From contig JBJEVT010000031.1 of the NCBI GenBank assembly GCA_051884615.1, forward strand, positions 70,863-134,862: DNA of 64,000 bases, read 5' to 3'. Each line of letters opens with the position of its first letter. Within the stretch, counting starts at the first letter, position 1. Below the pieces are notes generated by a model that had not been told where the DNA came from, ran no database searches, and saw only the letters and a program-made list of their open reading frames with translations. Below, in pieces: positions 1 through 8,654 of the stretch. The position numbers were made by a program, and so were the translations under genes. Source of the stretch: UBA1724 sp051884615 (GTDB lineage: Bacteria > Verrucomicrobiota > Lentisphaeria > Oligosphaerales > Oligosphaeraceae).

Positions 1-1
1 G

Positions 2-1708
2 GTGTGCCGGGACGTGGCGCGCATCACCACGGTGTATCTCCAGGCGGCGCGCCGCGCCCGCCCCGACATCCCCATCGCCTGCGGACGCCCCAGCGGCTCC
101 GCTTCCTATCAGGATTTCCTCTTCTCCCGCCTGGTGCTGGAGAAGGTGGAGGGCGAGTTCCAGTTCTTCCCCATGGACTGCTACTCCTGGCGCATGCGCT
201 ACATCAACGAGGCCAACATGCCCAACATCGGCTCCCCCAACCTGGAGTATCCCATCGTCTTCGAACGGGCGAACCACATGACCCACACCTATCTCCAGGG
301 CCAGAAACCCTTCGTGTCGGAATACGGCTTCGCCATCGACAACCGGCTTCCCGCCGACCACCCCCTGCAGCAGGAGGAGTGCCGCAGAATGTTGTCCGCC
401 GCCCTGACGGCGAAATTGCTGGGCTCCCCCTATTTCTTCTGGTTCAATACCTTCGGCTGCATCGAGGACAAGGTCTTCGACTACGGAATGTGGCATGTGG
501 ACCAGCCCATGCTCCTGATTCCCGCCATGAGCCAGCTCTGCCGGGTGGTGGAGGATGTGCGCCAGTGCCAGGGACGCCTGGGCGAGACGACAGGCAACCT
601 GAAGATGGGCGTCTTCGGCCAGAAGAACCGGGCCGTCCTGGCAATCTGGACGGAGTTCCGGGACAATCCCGTGGGCTTGACGCTGCCCCAGGACACCGCC
701 CGCCTGGATTTCCTGGGCAACCCCCTGCCTCGGCTGACCGGGGACGAGGCGGTGGCCACCAAGCTCCCCCAGTATTTCGTCCTGGAGGGCGAGGATGCCT
801 ATGACCGGCTCCGGGACGCCATGGAAAAGGCCGAGGACCGGAATGTGAATCTCTCCGTCCGGGTGGATCTGGCCGAGGGAAATTCCTGCGCGGTGGTCCT
901 CCAGTCCGTGGAGCGGGAGTCCCAGGCCGCCGCCCAATGCGTGGTGAAATTCCCCGACGGCACGGAAAAGACTCTGAAGAAGCCGTCCGGAACCCCCTTC
1001 CCCTGGCGCGGCAGGGTGGCCATCCCCGCCGGCGCGGAGGAAATGGAGCTGGTTCTGCAGGATGACCGGGGCGTCTCCGCCAGCCGTCATCTCTCCTTCT
1101 CCGTCCGCCCCCTCCAGAAGGGAGCCAACACGGTGGCGGAGTTCGGATCCCGCCGCGCGGAGATCATGCCCGCCGATCCCTGGATCCACTGGGACGGCGC
1201 CAAAGACCTGGGAGGCACCATCGGCATCGAGGTGACCCCCACCCAGCTGATCATCACCGCCGATGTCCAGGACGACCTCCACTTCAACCGAAAGGACGGA
1301 CACTCGATCTGGGATGGCGACTGCCTCCAAATCGCCCTGGTGCCCCGGGTGGAACTCCAGACGGAAAACCAGGGCGGCGGCTACGGAGCCCGGGATCTGG
1401 AAATCGCCATCGCCCTGGCCAATGGCACCCTGCAGTCTGCAATCTACGCCGGAACTCAGGTGATCTCCTCCCTGACCCCCGGACGGGATTTCCAGGTGGA
1501 ACGGGACGAAGAGGCCAAGGTCACCCACTATCGCCTGACTCTCTCCCGCCAGATGCTGGGATTGAACCGGTCGGGACAGGCTTTCCGGTTCTGCGCCGTG
1601 GTGATGGATGACGACGAGGGCAGCGGCGAGTCCTACTTCTACCAGATCTCCCCCGGCATCACCGGCGCCAAGAACGTGGGGCTGATGCCCATCTTCCGTC
1701 TGCCGTAG
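2..1708 (+). CDS. Glycoside hydrolase (TIM-barrel type) with C-terminal CBM9-like domain, 5' end missing
   Basis: The reading frame is open at the left window edge, so the N-terminal part is missing. The first ~200 visible residues look like the C-terminal half of a retaining (beta/alpha)8 glycosidase: the segment PFVSEYGF (about residues 103-110) has the strand-end Glu expected of a clan-A nucleophile, followed by aromatic-rich FFWFNTFG. A linker of beta-rich sequence follows, then a C-terminal domain from about residue 385 (DPWIHWDGAKDLGG, then SIWDGDCLQIAL) that resembles the CBM9/DOMON-like sugar-binding domains of secreted proteins. The exact GH family cannot be named from this part. The opposite-facing GH106-like gene downstream suggests a polysaccharide-use locus. 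No terminator with a T-run was found; the intergenic repeat starts about 40 bases after the stop. Confidence 0.7.
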   Translation: MCRDVARITTVYLQAARRARPDIPIACGRPSGSASYQDFLFSRLVLEKVEGEFQFFPMDCYSWRMRYINEANMPNIGSPNLEYPIVFERANHMTHTYLQGQKPFVSEYGFAIDNRLPADHPLQQEECRRMLSAALTAKLLGSPYFFWFNTFGCIEDKVFDYGMWHVDQPMLLIPAMSQLCRVVEDVRQCQGRLGETTGNLKMGVFGQKNRAVLAIWTEFRDNPVGLTLPQDTARLDFLGNPLPRLTGDEAVATKLPQYFVLEGEDAYDRLRDAMEKAEDRNVNLSVRVDLAEGNSCAVVLQSVERESQAAAQCVVKFPDGTEKTLKKPSGTPFPWRGRVAIPAGAEEMELVLQDDRGVSASRHLSFSVRPLQKGANTVAEFGSRRAEIMPADPWIHWDGAKDLGGTIGIEVTPTQLIITADVQDDLHFNRKDGHSIWDGDCLQIALVPRVELQTENQGGGYGARDLEIAIALANGTLQSAIYAGTQVISSLTPGRDFQVERDEEAKVTHYRLTLSRQMLGLNRSGQAFRFCAVVMDDDEGSGESYFYQISPGITGAKNVGLMPIFRLP

Positions 1709-2104
1709 CCATAGACTGCGCCCAAAGGGGGGGGACGTCGACGGGGCGCCGCCGCTTCAACACAGAGGACACAGAGGCGCCTGCGGCCCACCCCGGAACA
1801 CACAGAGGGCTTCGGGGGGCGTTCCGGCATCCGGCACCGGATGCCTTGTTGTCCCCGGGAGGCTCCACGGAGAGAGAAAGCTCCCGCCGGAGCCCCCTCT
1901 CTCCATGGATCTCCGGAGCCAACTTGTCCGGGCACGCCACCCCCGCCAGGACTAACTTCCCCGCCCGGCCCCCCTGTTCTATCTTTCGGGGGCAAGTCAT
2001 AGGTTTCTAGTCCCCCTAGGGCATCTAGGGGATCTCGCCCTTTGATTCTCCTGGGGAGAGAATGTCCTGCCGTCCAACTCGCCCCCCCGTGAGGGGATAG
2101 GGAT
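1709..2104. repeat. Intergenic region with composite repeat copy 1
   Basis: No gene is seen between the two convergent hydrolase genes. The stretch holds module A at about 1749-1815 (GCCGCTTCAACACAGAGGAC, then ACAGAGGCGCCTGCGGC) and, at 2007-2056, module B in inverted orientation. Read on the minus strand, module B is a 20-bp block (2056-2037) followed by 9-bp units CTAGATGCC, CTAGGGGGA, CTAGAAACC. The 20-bp block is an exact reverse-complement match to 63900-63919. Related copies lie at 20.34-20.58 kb and 63.82-63.95 kb. Confidence 0.75.
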
Positions 2105-5100
2105 TTAGAAGAGGAGTCTGGGCGGGGTGAGGAGTCCGCAGGGGACCAGGCATTTCCTGGGAGAGATGTACTCCTTGAATTGCTCCGGCCCGGTCCAATC
2201 GGGCCAGGCGCCCTTTTTGGCATAGAAGGGACCGTGGGAATTTCGGCGATGTCCGATGACCCGGATGGAGAAGAGATTGCGTCCGTTTTTCAGGAAGCGG
2301 GAGACATCCAGCTGGAAGGGCGGCCAGGGGAGGGCTTGCCAGGGGGAGCCGTTGACGGAGACCGCCAGGCTCACGCCACGCCACTCTTCCAGGGAGAGAA
2401 GGCAGGGTTTCTTCTCGTCCCAGGGGAGATCGATGGCGTGGGTGTAGATGAGATTTCCGGCATAGTAGGGGAGTCCCTGCTGGCACCAGTCTCCCATGGA
2501 GAGGGTCTGGACGGGGGCGGTGAGGGTGTCCTCCTCCACGCCGAATTCTCCCAGGAGGTAGATACATTCCAGCCCGGGGAGTCCCAAGTGGTATTGGCAG
2601 CGGAGAGTGAGGTGATTCTCCCCGATGCGGAGGGCATCCGCGGGCAGGGGGAGCTTGCGGAGGGAGAGGTCGCACCACCATCCATGGTCGGCGTCCGAAG
2701 CCACCCGTTTCCCGTTCAGGGTGATTTCGTAGAGCTCGGGGCGCTCCAGGGCAAGGAAGCAGCTTTCCCGGGGGATGGTCTGGCAGCGGAAGGAGTATTC
2801 CAGCTGCAGATCCAGGGTGTGTTCCTCCCGGGCTTTTTCCTGCCGGAGCCAGGGTTGCACCATGCTGTAGCCTCGGGGAGAGCCATGGAGGAGCTCCTTC
2901 CGGATGTGGTCATCCAGGTGGAGGATGTATCGAGTGCCCAGGGATTTTCCGTCGACGGTGCCCAGGGCGTGGTCCAGGACGAGGACATTGGGGTCGTCCA
3001 GCTCCACTCGCCAGCCGTTTGCGGGCAGGGGGATGGATTCTCCCTTGAGGGCGGGCGCGGCGGCGGGGGGATTGGCGGGCAGGCTCTTGTCGGTGAGGAA
3101 GAAGAGGTGGGATTCCAGGGGGAGGAGGCGGGTCTGGAGGACCAGGCTGTCCCCTTCATGGCGGCAGGGGACCCGGACGAGGTCGCCGGTCATCAGATTC
3201 AGCTCGTAGGCGGTGTCCCCTGGGGCGGCCTTCACGGCGACAGTGACCTGGCGCCAGGAGAGGGTGCGCTCCCGCACCAGGGGGTATTCCGTCTGGTTCC
3301 CGAAGGGGGTGGCGAAATTGCACAGGAAGAGGGTCTGGTGGTCCTGCGCCTTTCGCAGGAGATGGAGGGCGGGTTCCACCTGGCGCCCCTCCTCGTCGGT
3401 GACGGAGACCCGGCGCGCGGCGCCCTCCAGGGAGGCGACGAGGGTGTCCCGGGTCACGGGCTGGTAGGCCTGGTAGCTTTGCCTGGCCAGGGGGGAGGGG
3501 GCGCCGTCCACCCGGGCGGGGGCATCCCCCAGATAGAAGACCTTGCCGCCCTCCTTGACGAAGGCGTCCAGGAGCGCCAGGGTGCTTTGGCGAACGGTGA
3601 GCATCTCCGGCAGCAGGACGGCCCGGTAGCCGGCTAGATTCACCAGGATGCGGCGGTTCTCCACCCGGGCGTGGCGTGCCATCACATCCTCGTCGCCGTA
3701 GTCGAAGTCCAGATTGCCGCCCAGGAGGAGATTGGAGAGGGTGTGGAGGGTGGCGTCCTCCGCCTTGCCCTCCGGGGTGTTCCGGATTCCGGGGATGGTG
3801 GTGCCCCAGTGGCTTTCCAGGGGGTGGACCACCAGGAGGTCCCGCTGTTCCTCGCCCTCGGAGAGGGCCGCGCCCAGGCGCGCGAAGTAGTCCTCCACCA
3901 CGGGGAAGTCCTGGTGCCAGGGGGACTGGTAGGAGATGCTGGCGGGGTAGTCCCGCTTGGCCTCGGCGGCCATGGTGTACCAGGCCAGGTGCTGGCACCG
4001 GAAATTGATGCCCAGGGCGTATTGCCAGTCTCCCAGGGCCTTGTGTCCCATGAAGGGGAAGTCCCATCCGGTGCAGCCATAGGTTTCGGAGAGTCTCCAG
4101 GGGCGTCCGAACTGGTGGGCCATGGAGGAGCACTGTTTGGCGGTGTCGAAGATTCCCCAGTGTTCCGTGAGCAGGTCGATGCCGGGCTGCTGCTGGTATT
4201 CGTAGAAGCGCATGGCGGAGCCGCTGACCAGGGTCTGGTGCATGGGGGTGTCCTCCTCCAGGTCATGTCCCGTGAAGGCGAGCCCGTTTTTCTGGCACCA
4301 TTCCCCGATGAGGCGGGCGAAGGCGTTGACATAGAGGGAGGTGGCGGTCTCGTAGTAGTCCCTTCTCGCCTGGGAGAAATGCTCCCCGTCCACATAGAAG
4401 AAGAGTTCGGGGAGATGGGGGAGCAGGTCGTAGCCGTGGCGTGCCTGGAATTCCCGGGGCAGGGCCTCCGTCCAGGGACGGAAATGGCGGTCCCAGGTAT
4501 GGATGTAGTTGGGTTCGTCGGTGAAGATGCCGGGGACGGTCTTGCCGAAGGTCTGGGAGATTTCCCGGCGATAGGCTTCGTGGGTCACCTGGATGAAGCG
4601 CTCCACGGCCCTGGGGTTCATGGTGTCCAGGTAGGTCTGGTCATTGTACCAGCTGTCGGGCTCGGCGGTGACGCATTGGAAGAGGAGGAGGCTTTCGCCG
4701 TCGTGGAGGGTGTCGCCTTCGGGGAGGAAGGGGCGCACCCGGGTGGCGTCGTTGCCCTGGATGCGGGCGGCGAAGAGGCCCAGCCGTTCCCGGGGGAGTC
4801 CTTCCCGGGGGAGGGCATCCAGCAGGGTGAGGCGGAGATGGCGTTGCCGGTATTGGGGATCCTTGGTGACCAATCCTCCGGCGGCGCCGGAGGGCCAGCG
4901 GTCCTCGTCATAGAGCCACGCCTTCATGCCCAGCTTCTCCGCTTCGTCCAGGCAGGCGCGGACGGCCTCGAACCATTCGGGACCCAGATAGGGGGTGCCC
5001 AGACCCACCCGGGCGTGCATGAAAAATCCTCCCAGCCCCATGTCGTGGAAAAGACGAATCTGCCTCCGCAATTCCCCGGGGGACAGTTTCCCGTTCCAGG

Positions 5101-5167
5101 CCCAGAAGGGGGCGCCGCGAAATTCGGGGCCGGGACAATGGATTTGGGAGAGGAGTTGTTCGAGCAT
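2105..5167 (-). CDS. GH106-like alpha-L-rhamnosidase-type glycoside hydrolase
   Basis: A 1020-residue protein whose N-terminus matches the pattern of the GH106 alpha-L-rhamnosidase family and relatives: a start of the type PEFRGAPFWAWNGKLSP, then MGLGGFFMHARVGLGTPYLG and LYDEDRWPSGAAGG within the first ~110 residues. The C-terminal third is rich in beta-sandwich-like sequence, including a galactose-binding-like jelly-roll region. Likely role: release of rhamnose or a related deoxysugar from plant or host polysaccharide. I chose the start at 5167 because the frame upstream to 5221 is only proline-rich; the start has no Shine-Dalgarno sequence. No clear signal peptide is visible, so it may act inside the cell or be exported another way. 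Substrate is inferred from family only. Confidence 0.75.
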   Translation of the reverse strand: MLEQLLSQIHCPGPEFRGAPFWAWNGKLSPGELRRQIRLFHDMGLGGFFMHARVGLGTPYLGPEWFEAVRACLDEAEKLGMKAWLYDEDRWPSGAAGGLVTKDPQYRQRHLRLTLLDALPREGLPRERLGLFAARIQGNDATRVRPFLPEGDTLHDGESLLLFQCVTAEPDSWYNDQTYLDTMNPRAVERFIQVTHEAYRREISQTFGKTVPGIFTDEPNYIHTWDRHFRPWTEALPREFQARHGYDLLPHLPELFFYVDGEHFSQARRDYYETATSLYVNAFARLIGEWCQKNGLAFTGHDLEEDTPMHQTLVSGSAMRFYEYQQQPGIDLLTEHWGIFDTAKQCSSMAHQFGRPWRLSETYGCTGWDFPFMGHKALGDWQYALGINFRCQHLAWYTMAAEAKRDYPASISYQSPWHQDFPVVEDYFARLGAALSEGEEQRDLLVVHPLESHWGTTIPGIRNTPEGKAEDATLHTLSNLLLGGNLDFDYGDEDVMARHARVENRRILVNLAGYRAVLLPEMLTVRQSTLALLDAFVKEGGKVFYLGDAPARVDGAPSPLARQSYQAYQPVTRDTLVASLEGAARRVSVTDEEGRQVEPALHLLRKAQDHQTLFLCNFATPFGNQTEYPLVRERTLSWRQVTVAVKAAPGDTAYELNLMTGDLVRVPCRHEGDSLVLQTRLLPLESHLFFLTDKSLPANPPAAAPALKGESIPLPANGWRVELDDPNVLVLDHALGTVDGKSLGTRYILHLDDHIRKELLHGSPRGYSMVQPWLRQEKAREEHTLDLQLEYSFRCQTIPRESCFLALERPELYEITLNGKRVASDADHGWWCDLSLRKLPLPADALRIGENHLTLRCQYHLGLPGLECIYLLGEFGVEEDTLTAPVQTLSMGDWCQQGLPYYAGNLIYTHAIDLPWDEKKPCLLSLEEWRGVSLAVSVNGSPWQALPWPPFQLDVSRFLKNGRNLFSIRVIGHRRNSHGPFYAKKGAWPDWTGPEQFKEYISPRKCLVPCGLLTPPRLLF

Positions 5168-5499
5168 AAAAGGAGGGGGGGATGAGGGGGAAACGCCGGG
5201 GAATGGACGGGGCTTTAACATAATCTCCCAGGAGGGGGCAGGGAAAGGCAGGCGACTCGTTCCCCAAACCCCGTTCCCGCTCCCAATCCCCCTATGACTT
5301 CGCCGATTCAGGTTAGATTATGCCCCAGTGCGCCAAATGCCGCCGCCGACGGCGCATTCCCCCCTCGGGGAGCCACGGGCGCCGGGCCTCCCCCGGCGAT
5401 TCCCGGGGATTCCCCCCTCGGGCGGTCATCCGGGAACAGGCGGGCGTTTCGCAAAGGGGGAACCTCTTCCCCCCTGCGGAACAAAGGAGTCGAAGAACC
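5168..5499. promoter_or_regulatory. Divergent intergenic region, hairpin-rich nagB leader
   Basis: A 332-base gap between divergent genes. It holds a GC hairpin at 5380-5398 (CGCCGGG / CCCGGCG) and a 14-base direct repeat ATTCCCCCCTCGGG at about 5357 and 5408. A possible -10 (TTAGATTAT) lies near 5310, without a clear -35. The Shine-Dalgarno AAAGGAG at 5483-5489 decides the nagB start. Nothing here matches a named riboswitch. Confidence 0.4.
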
Positions 5500-6288
5500 A
5501 TGAAAGTCATCATCCAGCAGAATTACGACAAGATGTGCGAGTGGGCCGCCAACCACATTATGGCGGCCATCAACGCCCACAAGGGCGACAAGCCCTTCGT
5601 CCTGGGCCTGCCCACGGGCTCCTCTCCTCTGGGCGTCTACAAGCGCCTGGTGGCGGCCAACAAGGCCGGCAAGGTCTCCTTCAAGAACGTGGTCACCTTC
5701 AATATGGACGAGTATGTGGGCCTGCCTCGGGAACATCACGAGAGCTACTGGTTCTTCATGCACGACAATCTCTTCAACCACATCGACATCCCCGCCGAGA
5801 ACGTGAACATCCTCAACGGCATGGCCGAGGACCTGGAGGCCGAGTGCGCCCGCTATGAGGCCAAAATCGCCTCCTACGGCGGCATCGACCTCTTCCTGGG
5901 CGGCAGCGGAGTGGACGGACATATCGCCTTCAACGAACCCTTCACCTCCCTCGCCTCCCGCACCGGCATCCGCGACCTCACCGAGGATACCAAGATCGCC
6001 AACTCCCGCTTCTTCGAAAACGACCCGGAGAAGGTCCCCTCCCGCGCCCTCTCCGTGGGCGTGGGCACCGTGACCGATTCCCGGGAAGTCCTCCTCCTCA
6101 TCAGCGGACACAACAAGGCCCGCGCCCTCAAGGAATGCGTGGAAGGCGGCGTGAACCAGATGTGGACCATCTCCGCTCTGAATCTCCACAACAACGCCAT
6201 CATCGCCTGCGATGAACTGGCCTGCGGAGAACTCCGGGTGGATTCCTACAAGTATTTCCTGGACGTCTACAAGAAGGAAAGACTGTAG
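5500..6288 (+). CDS. nagB: Glucosamine-6-phosphate deaminase
   Basis: A 262-residue protein, the usual length for NagB (E. coli 266). It converts glucosamine-6-phosphate to fructose-6-phosphate and ammonia in the cytoplasm, the last step of amino-sugar catabolism. Family marks are LGLPTGSSPLGVYK near residue 35, FNMDEYVGLPREHHESYWFF near residue 68 (catalytic Asp of the NMDEY motif), and LFLGGSGVDGHIAFNEP near residue 130 with the active-site His. The ATG at 5500 has a good Shine-Dalgarno (AAAGGAG, 10 bases upstream); a longer in-frame start at 5320 would add 60 Arg/Pro-rich residues and is rejected. The gene ends at a strong hairpin terminator that was later partly duplicated by the neighbouring island. 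Confidence 0.96.
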   Translation: MKVIIQQNYDKMCEWAANHIMAAINAHKGDKPFVLGLPTGSSPLGVYKRLVAANKAGKVSFKNVVTFNMDEYVGLPREHHESYWFFMHDNLFNHIDIPAENVNILNGMAEDLEAECARYEAKIASYGGIDLFLGGSGVDGHIAFNEPFTSLASRTGIRDLTEDTKIANSRFFENDPEKVPSRALSVGVGTVTDSREVLLLISGHNKARALKECVEGGVNQMWTISALNLHNNAIIACDELACGELRVDSYKYFLDVYKKERL

Positions 6289-6309
6289 CCAAACCCCGTG
6301 AAAACGGAA

Positions 6310-6347
6310 GGAGCGGGGTGCCCCGGCGGCGCCTCGCTCCTTTTTTT
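6310..6347 (+). terminator. nagB rho-independent terminator
   Basis: Outer stem GGAGCG (6310-6315) pairs with CGCTCC (6335-6340), with extra pairing possible inside, followed by seven T. Its right arm, T-run and downstream 20 bases recur at 8602-8647. Before the island arrived this hairpin probably also served xseB on the opposite strand. Confidence 0.85.
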
Positions 6348-6367
6348 GTTTATAACTTATTGATATG
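6321..6367 (+). repeat. Left direct repeat of the island (47 bp)
   Basis: Begins CCCCGGCGGCGCCTCGCTCC, then seven T, then GTTTATAACTTATTGATATG. It begins inside the loop of the nagB terminator, so this copy keeps a complete hairpin. Confidence 0.92.
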
Positions 6368-6452
6368 TATTGAGTTAAACCATATTTAGTGCCTCCTGCT
6401 GAATTAGAGGCAAATTTTCCGGCATATTCATACTCTGACAGGCTAGTTTAAA

Positions 6453-7193
6453 TCACGGATTAAGGATATGTACCCATGAATCATTGTAATTCAGGTTGAG
6501 AATAAACATGTTCTTATCAAGCAGATCTGGTCGCTTCAATTCAAATTTTACCGCATTTTCAGGAATGTCAGTATGGACCGTGAACTGTGAACCATGAGGT
6601 TGCCATGTGAATCGTTGCTTTCCTGTTGCCTTCTCTATTCCAGCAAAATTATTATTTTTATTGAGCACCCATCGATAATCACTTTGTCTGACTTTCCGTA
6701 TGTCTTCCTCAAAAATGACAAACCTGTCCATGGAAAAATTTCTTACAAGGACCAAGGTCCTGATGGAGTGAAACTTGGAATATGCAACATTAATTCTTTC
6801 GTTCCATATTCCCAGAACTGCATCCCCGGTTTTCTGGATATCATGATGTGGATCATTGATTCCATACGAATAGTCGGGAGAATTCCTCCCAGTAATAATT
6901 CTAACGGATTTAGCTTTGAAGACATTTTTGCATTTCAATGTTTTAACAGACCAGGCTTGAGCACCTAAACCAATGTCTACGATCCCTACAGGGGAGGCAT
7001 AGTGAATCCCCCCAAATGCGTCTGCAATTGCATCCCCGAAATCGTTGCCTGTTATATCATTCCTGCCAGTAGCAATCAAATATACAAAATGACTGCACAG
7101 TTTTACAATGATTTCTTTTGGGATATTATTCAAAGGATATAATTCATGGAACGAAAGTTTTTTAGAGTCGCGAAGACGTGGTGTGTTATTCAT
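6453..7193 (-). CDS. Putative type II restriction endonuclease
   Basis: A 246-residue protein directly downstream of a C5 methyltransferase; its ATG overlaps the methyltransferase stop by 8 bases, so the two are translationally coupled. The segment SPVGIVDIGLGAQAWSVKTLK (about residues 78-98) fits a PD-(D/E)XK nuclease core, with Asp followed by a V-K-T strand. Codon and base use are AT-rich like the partner and unlike the flanks. Role by context: cleavage of unmodified DNA at the site protected by the methyltransferase. The recognition sequence cannot be read from the sequence. Identification rests mostly on context and the nuclease-like motif. Confidence 0.7.
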   Translation of the reverse strand: MNNTPRLRDSKKLSFHELYPLNNIPKEIIVKLCSHFVYLIATGRNDITGNDFGDAIADAFGGIHYASPVGIVDIGLGAQAWSVKTLKCKNVFKAKSVRIITGRNSPDYSYGINDPHHDIQKTGDAVLGIWNERINVAYSKFHSIRTLVLVRNFSMDRFVIFEEDIRKVRQSDYRWVLNKNNNFAGIEKATGKQRFTWQPHGSQFTVHTDIPENAVKFELKRPDLLDKNMFILNLNYNDSWVHILNP

Positions 7194-8184
7194 GGTTTAG
7201 TACCTCCAAGATTTTCTTTGCAACTTTCCGAATCATAGGCACGGCAACGGAATTTCCGGTTTGTTTTCGAATTTCCTGGTGATTTACAACAATCTTGAAA
7301 GAATCTGGAAACCCTTGTATTCTAAGCAATTCTCTAGATGAGGGACGTCTAATGCCATTGATAAGCTGGTAATTATAGCTTGCTCCTGTCCTAAGTGCAC
7401 ATGCGTATGGGTGAAGAGATATATCGCCTGACTTGTTCTCATGCCAGATAGCTGGAGAAAATACCTTCTTTCCTTCAGTTTTGGCTTTTCTCTTGCTTCG
7501 GATATAATCTGAAACGAATAGGGATTTGTCAACGTCAGCATCCTTCTCAAGAATTTTTTCTAGGCTATACATTTCTTTGTCAAAGTTAAAGTTAAATTTA
7601 TCACAACACTCTTTGTCTAAAAAACCAACGATAATTGTTCGCTCACGCTTCTGCGGTACACCAAAATCAAGAGCATTGAGAACCTGCCATTTGATATGGT
7701 AGCCTAACTGTTTCAGTTTGTCAAGTATAATGGAAAATGTTCTTCCCCCGTCATGTGTTGTAAGTTGTTTAACGTTTTCAAGCAAAATTGCTTTAGGGTG
7801 GTGGAAGGACAAGATTCTTTCAATCTCGAAAAACATCGTTCCTCTTGTGTCTGAAAAGCCTTGCATCTTTCCCATAATGCTGAAAGCTTGACATGGAAAC
7901 CCAGCCAGGAGGATGTCGTGACTTGGAATATCTTTTGCATCAATTTTAGTTATATCTCCGGCGGGTCTTTCGTGGAAATTTGCTTCGTAGCTATCTGCTG
8001 CAGCTTTGTCCCACTCTGATGAGAAAAGGCATTTGCATCCCATTTCTTCAAATGGGATTCTAATACCCCCTATGCCAGCAAAGAGGTCGATGAATGTCAA
8101 TTTTTTCGCTGACATTCTCCTAACCTTCTTTCGAATTTCTTGATCCGATACTGTAGTAGTTTGAAAAAGGTAGTTGCTTGCCAT
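7186..8184 (-). CDS. DNA (cytosine-5-)-methyltransferase
   Basis: A complete C5 methyltransferase (about 332 residues). Motif I FIDLFAGIGGIRIPFE lies near the N-terminus; motif IV GFPCQAFSIMG has the catalytic Cys; motif VI ILLENVKQL; motif VIII GVPQKRERTIIVGF; motif X QTGNSVAVPMI near the C-terminus. The region between VIII and X should hold the target-recognition domain. Start chosen at 8184 because AGAGG lies 6 bases upstream; an ATG two codons earlier (8190) is possible. It modifies host DNA to protect it from the linked endonuclease. AT-rich composition indicates horizontal transfer together with its neighbour. Confidence 0.93.
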   Translation of the reverse strand: MASNYLFQTTTVSDQEIRKKVRRMSAKKLTFIDLFAGIGGIRIPFEEMGCKCLFSSEWDKAAADSYEANFHERPAGDITKIDAKDIPSHDILLAGFPCQAFSIMGKMQGFSDTRGTMFFEIERILSFHHPKAILLENVKQLTTHDGGRTFSIILDKLKQLGYHIKWQVLNALDFGVPQKRERTIIVGFLDKECCDKFNFNFDKEMYSLEKILEKDADVDKSLFVSDYIRSKRKAKTEGKKVFSPAIWHENKSGDISLHPYACALRTGASYNYQLINGIRRPSSRELLRIQGFPDSFKIVVNHQEIRKQTGNSVAVPMIRKVAKKILEVLNHE

Positions 8185-8389
8185 TGTCATCCTCTTTCAT
8201 TTTTTTGAGATTGTGCAAGTTTCGTAACCTGAGGAATCATTCTGTCTTCACCTTCACGAATTTTTCCTGAAGTATTTATCATTCCCTATTTGTTCATTGT
8301 GTTATGAATTCATCATAGCATTTTTCTTGGTTTTTCTACCTTGTACTGCATAAAACTCTACCTCTCTATTCATAGCCACAGACTAATTT

Positions 8390-8545
8390 CTATTTGTGTA
8401 GACGCTTTCTATGTTCAGAAATTATAGCATTCTTATGTGGTATGCTTCGTTCAGTTACTTCATGAATCACTTGTTCAACCTTATTACATCTTGCCATAAA
8501 ATATAATAGATTCCCTCCTTTACAATCTGTTAGGTGTAAAAACAT
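8390..8545 (-). CDS. Small 51-residue ORF upstream of the methyltransferase
   Basis: An ATG follows a strong Shine-Dalgarno (GGAGG, 6 bases upstream) and opens 51 codons to TAG. The C-terminal half, CNKVEQVIHEVTERSIPHKN, then AIISEHRKRLHK, has the amphipathic look of a real protein. Position upstream of the methyltransferase on the same strand is where controller proteins of type II systems often lie, but I see no helix-turn-helix signature. It could also be the remnant of a longer decayed gene. No family recognised. The rest of the 8185-8601 gap is AT-rich, with no other ORF that I trust. Confidence 0.4.
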   Translation of the reverse strand: MFLHLTDCKGGNLLYFMARCNKVEQVIHEVTERSIPHKNAIISEHRKRLHK

Positions 8546-8601
8546 CATATTCCTCCGCAAGTTATTTTTCTTATGGTGACACTATTCTATCCTGTCGACT
8601 A

Positions 8602-8647
8602 CCCCGGCGGCGCCTCGCTCCTTTTTTGTTTATAACTTATTGATATG
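8602..8647 (+). repeat. Right direct repeat of the island (46 bp)
   Basis: Identical to 6321-6367 except for six instead of seven T. It lacks the left arm of the hairpin, so the opposite-strand gene xseB, whose stop is 8 bases away, no longer ends at an intact terminator. Confidence 0.92.
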
Positions 8648-8654
8648 GAAGCAG

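Larger units (their letters stand above)
6321..8647. mobile_element. Restriction-modification island bounded by direct repeats
   Basis: The segment between the two repeat copies is markedly AT-rich in a GC-rich chromosome and carries a C5 cytosine methyltransferase, a putative restriction endonuclease and one small ORF, all on the minus strand. It sits exactly between the convergent genes nagB and xseB. No integrase, transposase or relaxase is visible. The long terminal repeat (46/47 bp) is far longer than typical transposon target duplications, so integration by recombination at a terminator-like site or by homology is inferred. Removing one repeat and the interior would restore a short nagB-terminator-xseB junction. 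Confidence 0.8.

Noticed and set aside
5320..5499. In-frame extension of nagB at the N-terminus
   Set aside because: It would add 60 Arg/Pro-rich residues and lacks a Shine-Dalgarno, while the ATG at 5500 has one and gives the normal NagB length.
6321..8647. Island interpreted as a prophage remnant or conjugative element
   Set aside because: No integrase, portal, capsid, relaxase or replication gene is visible; only methyltransferase, nuclease and one small ORF are present.
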